NCBI RefSeq assembly: GCF_003149515.1
Contig: NZ_CP029145.1
Coordinates: forward strand, 2,976,001 to 3,040,000
Source: Hymenobacter nivis
GTDB taxonomy: Bacteria; Bacteroidota; Bacteroidia; Cytophagales; Hymenobacteraceae
DNA: 64,000 nucleotides
Direction of reading: 5' to 3'
Position numbers and translations under genes: made by a program. Below are positions 8,436 to 17,070 of this stretch, piece after piece. Numbering within the stretch: the first letter of the stretch is position 1; every line of letters starts with the position of its first letter. The notes beneath the pieces are model-generated. The model worked only from the letters and a program-made list of their open reading frames with translations, was not told where the DNA came from and made no database searches.

Positions 8436-8720
8436 CTAAAGGATAGTTTTTTTGACTGGGCCGTCGACCAGCTGGCCGCCGCGCAGCAGCCGGCGGCCGT
8501 AACGCACCAGCAGGCTGGCCCCCACCAGGCCCAGCAGGTACAGCAGCACCAGGCCCACTTCCAGCCCGCCCTCGATGCCCTCGATGGACCACGCATAGGC
8601 CGCAATGCTCAGTCGAATCAACTGGCCCAGCCCCAGCAAGATGCCGGTCCAGAGGAACATCCACCCCAGGAGGCGGCGGGTAGCGGGCGAAAGGGGAGCG
8701 GCGGCCATACCCCGTTTCAT
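8436..8720 (-). CDS. Small two-helix membrane protein, hypothetical
   Basis: 94 residues with two predicted transmembrane helices (about 17-42 and 52-74) separated by a short acidic loop (SIEGIEGGLE), and a basic end (RYGRRLLRGG). No family recognised. It is first in the probable operon with the GNAT and lipoprotein genes and divergent from tRNA-Gly. Confidence 0.6.
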   Translation of the reverse strand: MKRGMAAAPLSPATRRLLGWMFLWTGILLGLGQLIRLSIAAYAWSIEGIEGGLEVGLVLLYLLGLVGASLLVRYGRRLLRGGQLVDGPVKKTIL

Positions 8721-8757
8721 ACGCCGCCCGCCGCGGCCGGGTTTTTAGCGGCCGAGC

Positions 8758-8787
8758 TTGTCGATTGGCCCCGGCACCGTACTTTTG
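8758..8787 (+). promoter_or_regulatory. Bacteroidota-type promoter for tRNA-Gly
   Basis: TTG at 8758-8760, 19-bp spacer, TACTTTTG at 8780-8787. This matches the TTG-N19-TAnnTTTG consensus of the Bacteroidota primary sigma factor exactly and ends 16 bases before the tRNA. Confidence 0.75.
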
Positions 8788-8803
8788 CCTTACCAAACAC
8801 CCC

Positions 8804-8876
8804 GCGAGAGTAGCTCAGTTGGTAGAGCATCAGCTTCCCAAGCTGAGGGTCGCGAGTTCGAACCTCGTTTCTCGCT
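8804..8876 (+). tRNA. tRNA-Gly (anticodon CCC)
   Basis: Complete cloverleaf: acceptor GCGAGAG pairs with TTCTCGC (one G-U), D arm gctcagttggtagagc, anticodon stem tcagc/gctga with loop ttcccaa (CCC at 8837-8839), and T arm with TTCGAAC. Discriminator base T at 8876; CCA is not encoded. It borders an AT-rich island, as tRNA integration sites often do. Confidence 0.95.
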
Positions 8877-9075
8877 CATTAATTAACAGCCACTTATCTA
8901 CAATGATGGGTGGCTGTTTTGGCTTTTGGTTTAGCATTCAGTTTACTACAGGTATTTTTTAGATTATCAGCAGTAAATGGTTTAATCTACAGCCCATTGT
9001 GGATGTTATCTGCTAGATAATTGAAGACAAAACTATCTTTATCAACTTCAGCAGAGATACTCGCTTTCAATTGTT

Positions 9076-9867
9076 TTGCTTCCCATATACAAAGCCCTGT
9101 CTTTTATTAACGTACTGCCAGGAGGAACTACGCGGCCTTGGGCTATATACGTTCTTGGCGAGGATAATAAACCTCATCAATTTGTTGTAAAAGTTTTTAG
9201 AGATAACCCCTTGCAACCACAGCCTGCTGTGGCGAACGAAGTGTTAGGATTTGCAATGGCTGAATTATTTGAATTGCAGACACCTCAGGCCGCCTTTGTT
9301 GAATTTACTCAGGATTTTATTGAAACCCTTGCTCCGCAGCAGCTAGAACAATTAGGAACAGCACAAGTGGGCTTGAAATATGGTTGCCGATATATTGAGA
9401 CTCCTCACCGATTCTCACCGGCCTTGGCGAAGCGATATCTTGCAGGGTATGATATGGCCTCGATATATGCGTTTGACAATCTAATCCTCAACCGAGACCG
9501 TGATGCAATCAAGCCTAATATGCTGTTGGTAGGCCAAGATGCCTACCTAATCGACCATGAAATAAGCATAGTAGGCGCTGGTTACGCTCAGAAAGAGCTT
9601 GAAATCGGAGAGTGGACTTATCAATACCAAGAACATGTTTTCTTTAATCATCTCAGATCAAATCAGTTAGAGGATATTTTAAAACTTTTTAACACGTTCA
9701 CATGGTATTTGCAAAACGCTAATTTTGATGAACTACTACCATACTGCGAACAGTTGATAGAGTTAGGATTTGACGTCGAACACTTTGCCTCGTTCTACCG
9801 ATACCTTCGCTATCAAAATGCCAATAGTAGCCAATTTGAAGACATACTGAAAAGAACTTTGCTGTGA
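9076..9867 (+). CDS. HipA-like kinase domain protein
   Basis: 263 residues from a TTG; no earlier ATG exists in the frame after the TGA at 9022. Seen: FVVKVF with candidate ATP-binding Lys39, ANEVLGFAMAELF with Glu55, catalytic-type DNLILNRDR (134-142) and metal-binding-type LIDHE (160-162). This layout fits the HipA/PI-kinase-like family often found beside DUF3037 genes. The next gene starts within its stop codon (GTGA overlap), so they are translated together. Base composition is far more AT-rich than the flanks, which points to transfer. Role unknown; regulatory or defence function is inference. Confidence 0.78.
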   Translation: MLPIYKALSFINVLPGGTTRPWAIYVLGEDNKPHQFVVKVFRDNPLQPQPAVANEVLGFAMAELFELQTPQAAFVEFTQDFIETLAPQQLEQLGTAQVGLKYGCRYIETPHRFSPALAKRYLAGYDMASIYAFDNLILNRDRDAIKPNMLLVGQDAYLIDHEISIVGAGYAQKELEIGEWTYQYQEHVFFNHLRSNQLEDILKLFNTFTWYLQNANFDELLPYCEQLIELGFDVEHFASFYRYLRYQNANSSQFEDILKRTLL

Positions 9868-10760
9868 AACCCTTCTATTTCAACCTGCTAAAATATGTAC
9901 ACTCACCCTTCTTAGGCGAGGAGGTGAATGTGGGTATACTGTTCTATTTCCCGGAGCAGAGGCAGCTGGAATTCCGCTTTCCAGATTCCTCACGTCGTCT
10001 TCGTCGGTTATATAGTAACTTCTCAGAGCGTCAATTGAAAGTTTACTTGCAATCTTTTAGCGAGTGGGTGGCTCGTGCTAATAAAGAGTTATATCCAGAA
10101 CTTACTTTAGAAGGGTATGAAGTGCTATTAAGGCACAGTTTATTGGATGCTGATGCTACTGTTTTGCGGTTTGCGCCCACAGTAAAAGCTGTTCCTCATT
10201 CAGCACATATAGGTACCCTACTAGATCATTACTACGACTTATATTTCTCAGAAGCATATGCTCCACCTTTGCATGAGAGAACAAGAGATGAAGGATTTCT
10301 GCTTAGTCAATTCAGAAATTCAATTAAGCATTTGGATCCAGGTGCTGCTAAACTATTGAAAAAAGATGTGGAAATTTCTGTTCCTGCAACATCAGTAATA
10401 TTCGATTATGCTTGGCAGAATGGCACATTTAATTTAGTGAAGCCGATCAGTTTTGATTTAAAAAACGAGAATGAAATCCATAAGAAGGCTCTGTTCTACT
10501 ATGGAAATCTTAATCTATTGGCTGATAAGGCAAAGGAAAATCAGTATAGATTTGATATTCTAGTTGCGCGGCCAACAAATCCAAAGCTTAGCAGGGAATA
10601 TAACAGAGCGGTTAGTATTTTGAAGAAAATAGATGCTCCTAGTAGTTTCATTGTAGAAGACGAAGAGCTACAAGAGTATTCAAAAATAGCAGCGCGTAAT
10701 CTTCGCGAACACTATAAGCCAACTGATACTGGATTATTCCTTCCCACTTTCGATAATTAG
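9864..10760 (+). CDS. DUF3037 domain protein
   Basis: 298 residues from GTG 9864, overlapping the HipA-like gene by 4 bases. The N-terminus (FYFNLLKYVHSPFLGEEVNVGILF) is typical of DUF3037, a family of unknown biochemistry regularly paired with HipA-like kinases. The C-terminal half (FDLKNENEIHKKALFYYGNL, FDILVARPTNPKLSREYNRAV) is charged and looks globular. AT-rich like its partner. It could be a substrate, activator or antidote of the kinase; the sequence does not say which. Confidence 0.78.
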   Translation: MKPFYFNLLKYVHSPFLGEEVNVGILFYFPEQRQLEFRFPDSSRRLRRLYSNFSERQLKVYLQSFSEWVARANKELYPELTLEGYEVLLRHSLLDADATVLRFAPTVKAVPHSAHIGTLLDHYYDLYFSEAYAPPLHERTRDEGFLLSQFRNSIKHLDPGAAKLLKKDVEISVPATSVIFDYAWQNGTFNLVKPISFDLKNENEIHKKALFYYGNLNLLADKAKENQYRFDILVARPTNPKLSREYNRAVSILKKIDAPSSFIVEDEELQEYSKIAARNLREHYKPTDTGLFLPTFDN

Positions 10761-11044
10761 TAAGTATCCGTTTTTTCAACAAAAAATTTGATAGACAATC
10801 ACTTTCGCTAGTATATCGATCATTTAGTGTAGCATTTCCTTATATAACTAAAGCGAACAATTTTAAAGTAAATGCAAATACAATAAGCAGAATGCGAGCA
10901 AAATCGCTTCAGAATCTGGAAACCTCGCTAAAAAGATCAGGTGAGTGAGGGATTTTTGAAGAGAGAGCCAGTTAATGAGATGAGACTGCTTTTTTTTAAT
11001 TACGAGAGGCTACGATGCATTGACTACTACAATTCTTATGGCCC
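10761..11044. other. AT-rich non-coding tail of the tRNA-adjacent island
   Basis: 284 bases with no credible gene, AT-rich like the two genes before it. I looked for a direct repeat of the tRNA 3' end that would mark an attachment site and found only short words such as aacctcg; no att site can be claimed. Composition returns to GC-rich at the next gene. Confidence 0.5.
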
Positions 11045-12433
11045 CTACTCCACGCTGAGCGGCTTGGTGGCGGTACCGGCAGCGGTGGCCACGGCCACTA
11101 GGTAGCGGCCGGGGGGCAGGCCGGCTAGGTCGAGGGTGGCGGTGAGGCCGGCCACGGATTGCTCGCGCAGGCGGCGGCCCAGCATATCGCAGATGGTGAC
11201 GTGGGCCCCCGGGGCGGGCAGCGTGAGGTTGGCCTGCTGGTGGGCGGGGTTAGGGAAAATATCGAACTTGACGGCCGCGGCGTTGCGATTGGCAGTGGGC
11301 ATGTAGGCCCGGTTTTCGAGCACTAGGATACGGTCGTCGGAGGCGGCGGGGATGCCGCGGCCGTCGCGGTTGCTGGTGCCCACGTACACCCGGCCGTCGG
11401 GCGACACGCACAGGCTGCGCAGGCGGCCAAAGTCCGTCAGGAACTCGTTGCGGGCGGTGATGGCGGCGCCAGCGGCGTCCAGGGGCATTTGCACGAGGCG
11501 CTTGCCGCCCAGGGCTGCCACCAGTAGGCTGCCGCGCCAGCCCGGAATGGCGGGGTGGTCGTAGTATTTCAGGGCGGCTGGGGCGATGGTGGGCGTCCAG
11601 GTGGTGAGGGGCGCGCGCACGTTGTTAGCGGCGCAGAACGCGGCCTCGGCCGGCAGGTTGCAGAGGCCCTCCACGGCGGGCCAACCGTAGTTGCGGCCCC
11701 TCTCTATCTTATTGATTTCGTCGTCGTTGCTGGGGCCGTGCTCCGAGCTGTAAATGCGGCTATTAGCCAGCTGCACAAGGCCTTGGGGGTTGCGGTGGCC
11801 CAGCGTGTACACGTAGCTGCCGGGCGTGGGGTTATCGGCCGGAATGCTGCCGTCGAGGTTCAGGCGCAGGATTTTGCCGTTCAGTGAGGCCCGGTTTTGC
11901 GCCTCGGAGGCTTGCAGCGCGTCGCCGGTGGTCATCAAGATAGTGCGGTCGGGCAGGATGAGCAGGCGCGAGCCGCTGTGGTTGGTGGTGGCCACGATGC
12001 CGCCCAGCAGCACCAGCGGGGCCCCCAGCGTGCCGGCCGCGGCCGCGTAGGTAAGGCGCACCAGCTTCTCCTTCAGCGTCCCCTCCTCGGTGTAGTTGTA
12101 CACCACGTACACGTAGGGCTGGGTGGCAAAATCGGGGTGCAGGGCCATTCCCAGCAGGCCGCTTTCGTTGTTCTGCGTCACGTCGGCGATGGTGAGCAGC
12201 GGCAGCACTGCCCCCGTGCTGGGGTTGATGCGGCTGATGCGCCCGGCCCGCTCGGTGGCCCAAATGAAATTGTCGGGGCCCCAGACGAGTTCCCAAAGCG
12301 TGGCCAGCCCGGGCGTCAGTTCCGACACCGTGACGGTGGCCGTGCCCACCGGAAACGTGGCCAGCGCCGGCGCCTGGGCGCGGGCGGCCAGCATGTTTCC
12401 GGCTAATATGGTGGTAAGCAACGACTTTTTCAT
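11045..12433 (-). CDS. Secreted PQQ-type sugar dehydrogenase (GSDH fold) with T9SS signal
   Basis: 462 residues. A signal peptide (MKKSLLTTILAGNMLAARAQA) precedes a glucose/sorbosone dehydrogenase-like beta-propeller: ELVWGPDNFIWATERAGRISRI, GLLGMALHPDF, YVYTLGHRNPQGL, YSSEHGPSNDDEIN and NYGWPAVEG. The last 80 residues (FDIFPNPAHQQANLTLP ... GLPPGRYLVAVAT) are a type A C-terminal signal for type IX secretion. Probably a surface-exposed or released sugar oxidase; cofactor and substrate are inferred from the family. Confidence 0.88.
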   Translation of the reverse strand: MKKSLLTTILAGNMLAARAQAPALATFPVGTATVTVSELTPGLATLWELVWGPDNFIWATERAGRISRINPSTGAVLPLLTIADVTQNNESGLLGMALHPDFATQPYVYVVYNYTEEGTLKEKLVRLTYAAAAGTLGAPLVLLGGIVATTNHSGSRLLILPDRTILMTTGDALQASEAQNRASLNGKILRLNLDGSIPADNPTPGSYVYTLGHRNPQGLVQLANSRIYSSEHGPSNDDEINKIERGRNYGWPAVEGLCNLPAEAAFCAANNVRAPLTTWTPTIAPAALKYYDHPAIPGWRGSLLVAALGGKRLVQMPLDAAGAAITARNEFLTDFGRLRSLCVSPDGRVYVGTSNRDGRGIPAASDDRILVLENRAYMPTANRNAAAVKFDIFPNPAHQQANLTLPAPGAHVTICDMLGRRLREQSVAGLTATLDLAGLPPGRYLVAVATAAGTATKPLSVE

Positions 12434-12476
12434 CGGGAAATGACAACGAATCGGGGAATAATAATCCTTTCGGCGT

Positions 12477-12484
12477 CAAATATA
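12477..12484 (-). promoter_or_regulatory. -7 element (TATATTTG) for the GSDH gene
   Basis: On the minus strand TATATTTG matches TAnnTTTG, about 45 bases before the start codon. No TTG lies at the ideal -33 spacing. Confidence 0.45.
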
Positions 12485-12616
12485 TACAGCCCGTCGATTA
12501 CATGTACGCTTTACCCAAATTTGCAGCAGAGGCCACGGCGCAGCGCGCCCGGCCGCACCACCGCGCCGCGGCTGCCCACAACCCCCATAAAGACCCAGCC
12601 GGCCCGCCCCGGGGCC

Positions 12617-13219
12617 CTATTTAGCGGGGCTCGTCCATTGGCTGCTACTTATGCGGAAGCGCCAGGGCAGCGCCGCGGCTTCGGCGCCGGCGTAGGCCAG
12701 GCCCACGCGGGCGCTAGCCAGCACGGCGGCGGCGGGCACCGTTTCACCGTGGTCTTCAAACCATAATACGTTGCCATCCAGCGCCGTGCCGCTGAGGGCA
12801 GGGGTGATACCCAGGGCCTGGGTAAGCACGCCGGGGCCCGCAGTGAGGGCCCGCACGGGGGCCCCCAGGCCGCGGCGGCGCAGCATCTCGTCCACGCCCA
12901 GCAGCGGCTCGATGGCCCGAATCAGCACCGTGTCGGGGTGGGCGGCGTCGTGGGTGGCGATGTTGAAAAGGGCGTGGCGGGCGTACACGGTGTAGATGTA
13001 GGCGTGGCCACCGGGCACGTACAAAGCGCTGGCCTGCTGGCGCTTGCGTTGCAAGTGCATCGTCATGGAGTTGTCGCCCTCGTGGCGGTAGGCCTCGGTT
13101 TCAACCACCCGGCCGGCGGTTATTACGCCGTCCACGTTAGTGTACAGGTGCTTACCCAGCAGCTCGCGGGCAATTTGCAGCACGTCGGGCCGCTGGTAGA
13201 ATTCCAAACCTAGCTTCAT
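12617..13219 (-). CDS. DNA-3-methyladenine glycosylase (AAG/MPG family)
   Basis: 200 residues from the ATG giving MKLGLEFYQRPDV. Family motifs: IARELLGKHLYT, GRVVETEAYRHEGDNS with the catalytic Glu, VPGGHAYIYTVYARHALFNI, VLIRAIEPLLG, and LTAGPGVLTQALGIT. It removes alkylated purines such as 3-methyladenine and hypoxanthine in base-excision repair. The segment after EAYRHEGDNS (MTMHLQRKRQQASALY) departs from the commoner SHA...GRT.RN form, so this is a divergent branch. It stands alone, followed by a repeat-rich gap. Confidence 0.85.
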   Translation of the reverse strand: MKLGLEFYQRPDVLQIARELLGKHLYTNVDGVITAGRVVETEAYRHEGDNSMTMHLQRKRQQASALYVPGGHAYIYTVYARHALFNIATHDAAHPDTVLIRAIEPLLGVDEMLRRRGLGAPVRALTAGPGVLTQALGITPALSGTALDGNVLWFEDHGETVPAAAVLASARVGLAYAGAEAAALPWRFRISSSQWTSPAK

Positions 13220-13327
13220 ACCGCTTCCATACGGCCGGGGGCCCCGGGCGGCCGGCGCGGCAGCTTCGGCAAGCCGTTGTGGGTGGCCGGGGCCCTGGAG
13301 CAATTACCGCGCGACTGTACTTAGTGG

Positions 13328-13438
13328 CTATCAAGCCAGGGATTTGTCATTCCGACGAAGGAGGAACCTGGATAAAACCAGTTAAAGACCGTCTACAGAT
13401 TTTTCCTTCGTCGGAATGACAAGTCCCTGGCTTGATAG
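13328..13438. repeat. MITE-like inverted repeat element
   Basis: Two 35-bp arms (13328-13362 and 13404-13438) are inverted copies with one mismatch, beginning ctatcaagccaggga, around a 41-base centre. It carries no gene. The word cattccgacgaagga suggests a mobile palindrome. No second copy is seen in this window. Confidence 0.75.
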
Positions 13439-13483
13439 ATCCTTATGCGCAGCTTCAAAATCAGTATATCAGTTTAAGCGATG

Positions 13484-13572
13484 TAAGGGCGGGGGTTGCC
13501 CACGCCCGTCGTTGCACAGCATCGGTGGATTGGCGCAAACGTCCGGGCGGGGACAAGCCCCGCCCCTACCTC
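13484..13572. repeat. Palindromic 'gcggggcaagccccgc' repeat, diverged
   Basis: gggcgggggttgcccacgcc at the left and gggcggggacaagccccgcc at the right form imperfect inverted arms. It is related to the tighter element at 15570-15667, and lies just past the 3' end of the outer-membrane gene beside it. Confidence 0.5.
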
Positions 13573-13592
13573 CACGAACTCCAGAAGGTGCC

Positions 13593-15548
13593 CTACCGCG
13601 GCCGGTACAGCAGCCCGAAGCCGAACGTGAGCCGGCCGGGCTGCCACGGCGCGGCGTTGGCCGGCTGGCCGTCTACGCGCAAGGTGGCGGCGGCGGGCAG
13701 GTCCAGGGCGGCAGTGCTGCGGCTGAGCCAGAAGCCGCTGCGCTCGTCGAGGGCCAGCTGGGTGCGAGTGCGGGGGAAGAGCAGGTAGCCCGCGTCGGCC
13801 ACCAGCTCCAGGCGGCGGCTCAGCTCCACGCCCAGGCCCAGCTTGGGCTGGGGGGCCCCGGTGGTGGTGCGCAACGTCAGGCCAATTTCGTCGGCTTTGA
13901 AAGCGGTGCCGGCCACGCGCAGGCCGGCGTCGGGATTGTGATAGGGCCCCAGGTCGCGGCCCACGGTTTGGTGGAAATACGTCAGCCCCGCCCGCGCAAA
14001 AATTGGCCGGCGGCGCGGGTTTAGGTTGTGCTCGTAGGCCAGGCCGCCTTCCCAGCCGCTGCCGCCCAGCCGCCCGAAGCCGCTGCGCGAGGCCACGCGC
14101 ACCCACCACCCACCCACGGTGTTGAACTCATAAGAGAAACTTGACCAATACGTTGTGCTTTGCGCCCGCAGCACCGCCGCGCCCAGCGCCTGAAACCCCG
14201 AGCCGGCCGGCGCAAACCCCACCTGCACCGCACCGCTTGCCTCCGCCACCGGCCAGCCGCCCACCAGGTAGCCGTAGCGCAACCGGCTCGGGCGGCGCAC
14301 CGGAGCAGACCGGCCGGCCGGGGCCCCAGCAACTTGCCCGGGGGCCCCAGCCGCCGCCGCGGGCCCCGGGGCGGCCGCCCGACGCAGCGCCTGCTGCACG
14401 GCCGCGGGCGGCACCAGCGTGGTTTGGCGCTGCCAAAATGTGGAGTCGTAGGGCACCGCGTTTTCCAGGTACACGTCGCGGTACTGGGCGCGGGCCGCGT
14501 AGCCGGGCCGGGGCCCCTGAGCGGTGTCGATGGCCGTCGTCAGGTACTCCACCAGCACGTCGACGGGCGCGCTGGGGCCCCGCCGCGGGCGGCCCTGGGT
14601 GCGGTGCCAGGCGCTTTTGAGGTACCAGCGGCCGGCGTAGGGCTGGTAATCGACGCGGCTGCTGCGCCCTTCGATGGCCACGGCCGCCTGGCTTTCGTGG
14701 CGCAGGCCGGCCGGCGTGCGGTGCCACTCGGCCCGCAAAAAGGCGTAGCTGCCCTCCTCGATGTACAGCCGGCCCGCAAAATCGGCCCGCGCGGCCCGGC
14801 CCGGCTTGGGGGCGAAGGCAATGGCGTACACCGGCCGGCCCCGGAACGTAGTTTGCGGCAGTAGCCGGTAGTCATAGTCGCGGAAGTGGGCCGGGTTGAT
14901 GAAGGCCGCGCGGCGATGTACAAAATCAAGCTGGTGTGGCACGAAGGGGCCCCCATACCAGTTGTGGTCGGCGGTGCCGGGGGCCCGCAGCTCCACCTTC
15001 CGCGACTCCCGGATTTCGACCGCTCCGTCGTCGCCCGGGTGCTGGTAACCAGCCTGGTACACCGTCAGTAAGCCCTCGGCAAAATACTGGAACTGACTAG
15101 TGTCGCCCCGCGCGTTTTCGGCCTCACGGTAGAAGCCCGTGAGGCGCGTGGGCCGCACCGGGTAGTTGCGCGGAATGCGCGCCACCGCCGCCCGGACAAT
15201 GCCCGTCACGGAGCTGGTCACCGTCACCTCGCCCAGTGCGGCGGGGCTGATTTGCAGGCGGATAAGCAGCCCGGGGCCCGGCAGCGGCGGCAAGGCCTGG
15301 GTGTACTTGCGGTAGCCGAGCAGCGCCACTTCCAACGGCTCGTGCTGGTAGGCGGGCGGGACGCTGAGCGTGAAAACCCCATCGGCATTGGTGCTGGTAC
15401 CCACGCGGTTGCCGGCCACGCCCACTTGCGCGTTGGGCACCGGCTGGCCGGTTTCGGCGTCCACCACGCGGCCGCGCAGCTCGGCGGGGCCCTGGGCCCG
15501 GGCGGGCCAGATGAGCAGCAACAGCAAGGCAACCAGAATTCCGCGCAT
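13593..15548 (-). CDS. CarboxypepD_reg-like domain outer-membrane protein
   Basis: 651 residues from the ATG giving MRGILVALLLLLIWPARAQ, a clear signal peptide; the frame upstream of it is repeat DNA. Residues 22-105 form a carboxypeptidase-regulatory-like domain (LRGRVVDAETGQPVPNAQVGV ... EVALLGYRKY). The rest fits a large barrel-type region (FYREAENARGDTSQFQYFAEG, YSFEFNTVGGWWVRVASRSG, YEHNLNPRRRPIFARAGLTYF) ending in aromatic FGLLYRPR. The family is common in Bacteroidota and its job is unknown. The 5' leader contains the palindrome at 15570-15667. Confidence 0.78.
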   Translation of the reverse strand: MRGILVALLLLLIWPARAQGPAELRGRVVDAETGQPVPNAQVGVAGNRVGTSTNADGVFTLSVPPAYQHEPLEVALLGYRKYTQALPPLPGPGLLIRLQISPAALGEVTVTSSVTGIVRAAVARIPRNYPVRPTRLTGFYREAENARGDTSQFQYFAEGLLTVYQAGYQHPGDDGAVEIRESRKVELRAPGTADHNWYGGPFVPHQLDFVHRRAAFINPAHFRDYDYRLLPQTTFRGRPVYAIAFAPKPGRAARADFAGRLYIEEGSYAFLRAEWHRTPAGLRHESQAAVAIEGRSSRVDYQPYAGRWYLKSAWHRTQGRPRRGPSAPVDVLVEYLTTAIDTAQGPRPGYAARAQYRDVYLENAVPYDSTFWQRQTTLVPPAAVQQALRRAAAPGPAAAAGAPGQVAGAPAGRSAPVRRPSRLRYGYLVGGWPVAEASGAVQVGFAPAGSGFQALGAAVLRAQSTTYWSSFSYEFNTVGGWWVRVASRSGFGRLGGSGWEGGLAYEHNLNPRRRPIFARAGLTYFHQTVGRDLGPYHNPDAGLRVAGTAFKADEIGLTLRTTTGAPQPKLGLGVELSRRLELVADAGYLLFPRTRTQLALDERSGFWLSRSTAALDLPAAATLRVDGQPANAAPWQPGRLTFGFGLLYRPR

Positions 15549-15569
15549 AGAGCTGAATGTATACTCGTC

Positions 15570-15667
15570 ACGAAGTAGGGTGCGGGGCTTGCCCCCGCCC
15601 ATCGTTGAACGAAAGCCGACGGAACCGTTCAACGACGGGCGGGGGCAAGCCCCGCATCCTACTTCGT
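15570..15667. repeat. Long inverted repeat in an mRNA leader
   Basis: Arms 15570-15611 and 15626-15667 (42 bp each) are inverted copies with two mismatches, containing gcggggcttgcccccgccc. It sits 22 bases upstream of the start codon of the outer-membrane gene, so if transcribed it forms a strong hairpin just before the ribosome site. Confidence 0.8.
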
Positions 15668-15689
15668 TTTCGCATTCCACTTCGTGAGC

Positions 15690-15887
15690 AGTATAGCGCG
15701 GACTTTCTAGTCCGCGGCGCTGCCCGGTCGCCCAACGGCAATCGGTACCACTGTAGCACGAACTTTAGCTGCGCTGGCCCTCGGTTGTAGTCCGCGGCGC
15801 TCGCTTCGTCCTACCGATTACCGTTGGGCGACCGGGCAGCGCCGCGAACTACAACCAAAGGCCAGCGTAGCTAAAGTCCGCGCCACA
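15690..15887. repeat. Nested inverted repeat of the 'tagcgcggactt' family
   Basis: Inner arms pair cgctgcccggtcgcccaacgg (near 15719) with the complementary ccgttgggcgaccgggcagc at 15821-15840. Outer arms pair tagtccgcgg/tagctgcgctggcc words with gccagcgtagctaaagtccg. It shares words with 5562-5716 and fills the gap between asd and the outer-membrane gene. Confidence 0.7.
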
Positions 15888-15889
15888 TT

Positions 15890-16885
15890 CTACCCCACCA
15901 ACTTGTTGGCTACCAGGTACTCGGCAATTTGTACGGCATTGGTGGCGGCGCCTTTGCGCAGGTTGTCGGCCACCACCCACAGGTTCAGGGTGCAGCCCTG
16001 GGTTTCGTCGCGGCGCAGGCGGCCCACCAGCACAGCGTCGCGGCCGTGGCTGTCTTTGGGCATGGGGTAAAGGTTCTGGCTGGGCTCATCCACCAACTCC
16101 ACGCCGGCGGTGTGGCGCAGGATGGCGCGCACCTCGGCCATCGCAAACTCCTTGTGGAACTGTACGTTGAGGGCCTCCGAATGGCCGCCCATCACTGGGA
16201 TGCGCACGCAGGTGGCCGTCACCTGGATGCTGTTGTCGCCCATGATTTTCTTGGTTTCGTGCACCATTTTCATCTCTTCCTTGGTGTAGCCGTTGGCCTC
16301 AAACACGTCGATGTGGGGCAGCACGTTCAGGTCGATGGGGTGCGGGTAGGCGGGGTTGCTGGCCGTTTGGCCGGCGCGCTCCTCCATGAGCTGGTCCACG
16401 GCTTTTTTGCCGGTGCCGGTCACGCTCTGGTAGGTGCTCACCACGATGCGCTGCAAGCCGTAGGCCTTATGCAAGTCGTTCAGGGCCACCACCATCTGAA
16501 TGGTTGAGCAGTTGGGATTGGCAATGATTTTGTCGGCGACCGTGAGGATGTTGGCGTTGATTTCGGGCACCACGAGCTTCTTGGTGGGGTCCATGCGCCA
16601 GGCCGAGGAATTATCGACCACCGTGGTGCCCACGGCGGCGAAGCGCGGGGCATGCTCCTTTGAAACCGACCCGCCGGCCGAGAAAATAGCGATGTCGGGG
16701 CGGGCCGCAATGGCGTCGTCCATGCTCACCACCGGGTAGTCTTTGCCTTGGAAGTGAACTAGTTGGCCTACCGATTTGGCCGAGGCCACGGGCAGCAGCT
16801 CGGTGAGGGGAAACTGGCGCTCGGCCAGCACTTTCAGCAGTTCAGTGCCCACCAAGCCGGTGGCACCCACGATGGCAAGTTTCAT
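15890..16885 (-). CDS. asd: Aspartate-semialdehyde dehydrogenase
   Basis: 331 residues, the usual length. N-terminal NADP fold MKLAIVGATGLVGTELLKVL; IFSAGGSVSKEHAPRFA; catalytic cysteine in NPNCSTIQMVVAL (near residue 128); VVSTYQSVTGTGKKAVDQL; and CVRIPVMGGHSEALNVQF with the substrate-binding His. It reduces aspartyl phosphate to aspartate semialdehyde, the shared step toward threonine, methionine, lysine and diaminopimelate. It stands alone here. The sulfur/methionine genes that use its downstream product homoserine lie 32 kb away. Confidence 0.96.
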   Translation of the reverse strand: MKLAIVGATGLVGTELLKVLAERQFPLTELLPVASAKSVGQLVHFQGKDYPVVSMDDAIAARPDIAIFSAGGSVSKEHAPRFAAVGTTVVDNSSAWRMDPTKKLVVPEINANILTVADKIIANPNCSTIQMVVALNDLHKAYGLQRIVVSTYQSVTGTGKKAVDQLMEERAGQTASNPAYPHPIDLNVLPHIDVFEANGYTKEEMKMVHETKKIMGDNSIQVTATCVRIPVMGGHSEALNVQFHKEFAMAEVRAILRHTAGVELVDEPSQNLYPMPKDSHGRDAVLVGRLRRDETQGCTLNLWVVADNLRKGAATNAVQIAEYLVANKLVG

Positions 16886-17070
16886 GTATTCCAGTTAACA
16901 ATGAGCGGTGAACAATGAACAATTCACCGGGCCAGGGGCCCCCGCGACGGCAAGCTTCGGGGAGGCGACCAGGGGAGGTTGAAGGAGCGCGCCAGGTGGC
17001 GCGCGCCCCCGGCAAAGGTCGCCAAAAATGGCTTACATTCGACGCTAATACCCTTTTAGTCTACTTATTA

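Noticed and set aside
10900..11040. Possible attachment-site copy of the tRNA-Gly 3' end beyond the AT-rich island
   Set aside because: Only 7-9 base matches (aacctcg, ttaatgag) could be found, too short and partly in the wrong orientation.
13328..13572. CRISPR array in repeat-rich intergenic DNA
   Set aside because: The repeats are single palindromes, not regularly spaced direct repeats, and no cas genes are present in the window.
16886..17070. N-terminal extension of the lamin-tail protein from 16915
   Set aside because: The signal peptide starts at the ATG at 17071 and the extension reads as basic intergenic sequence.
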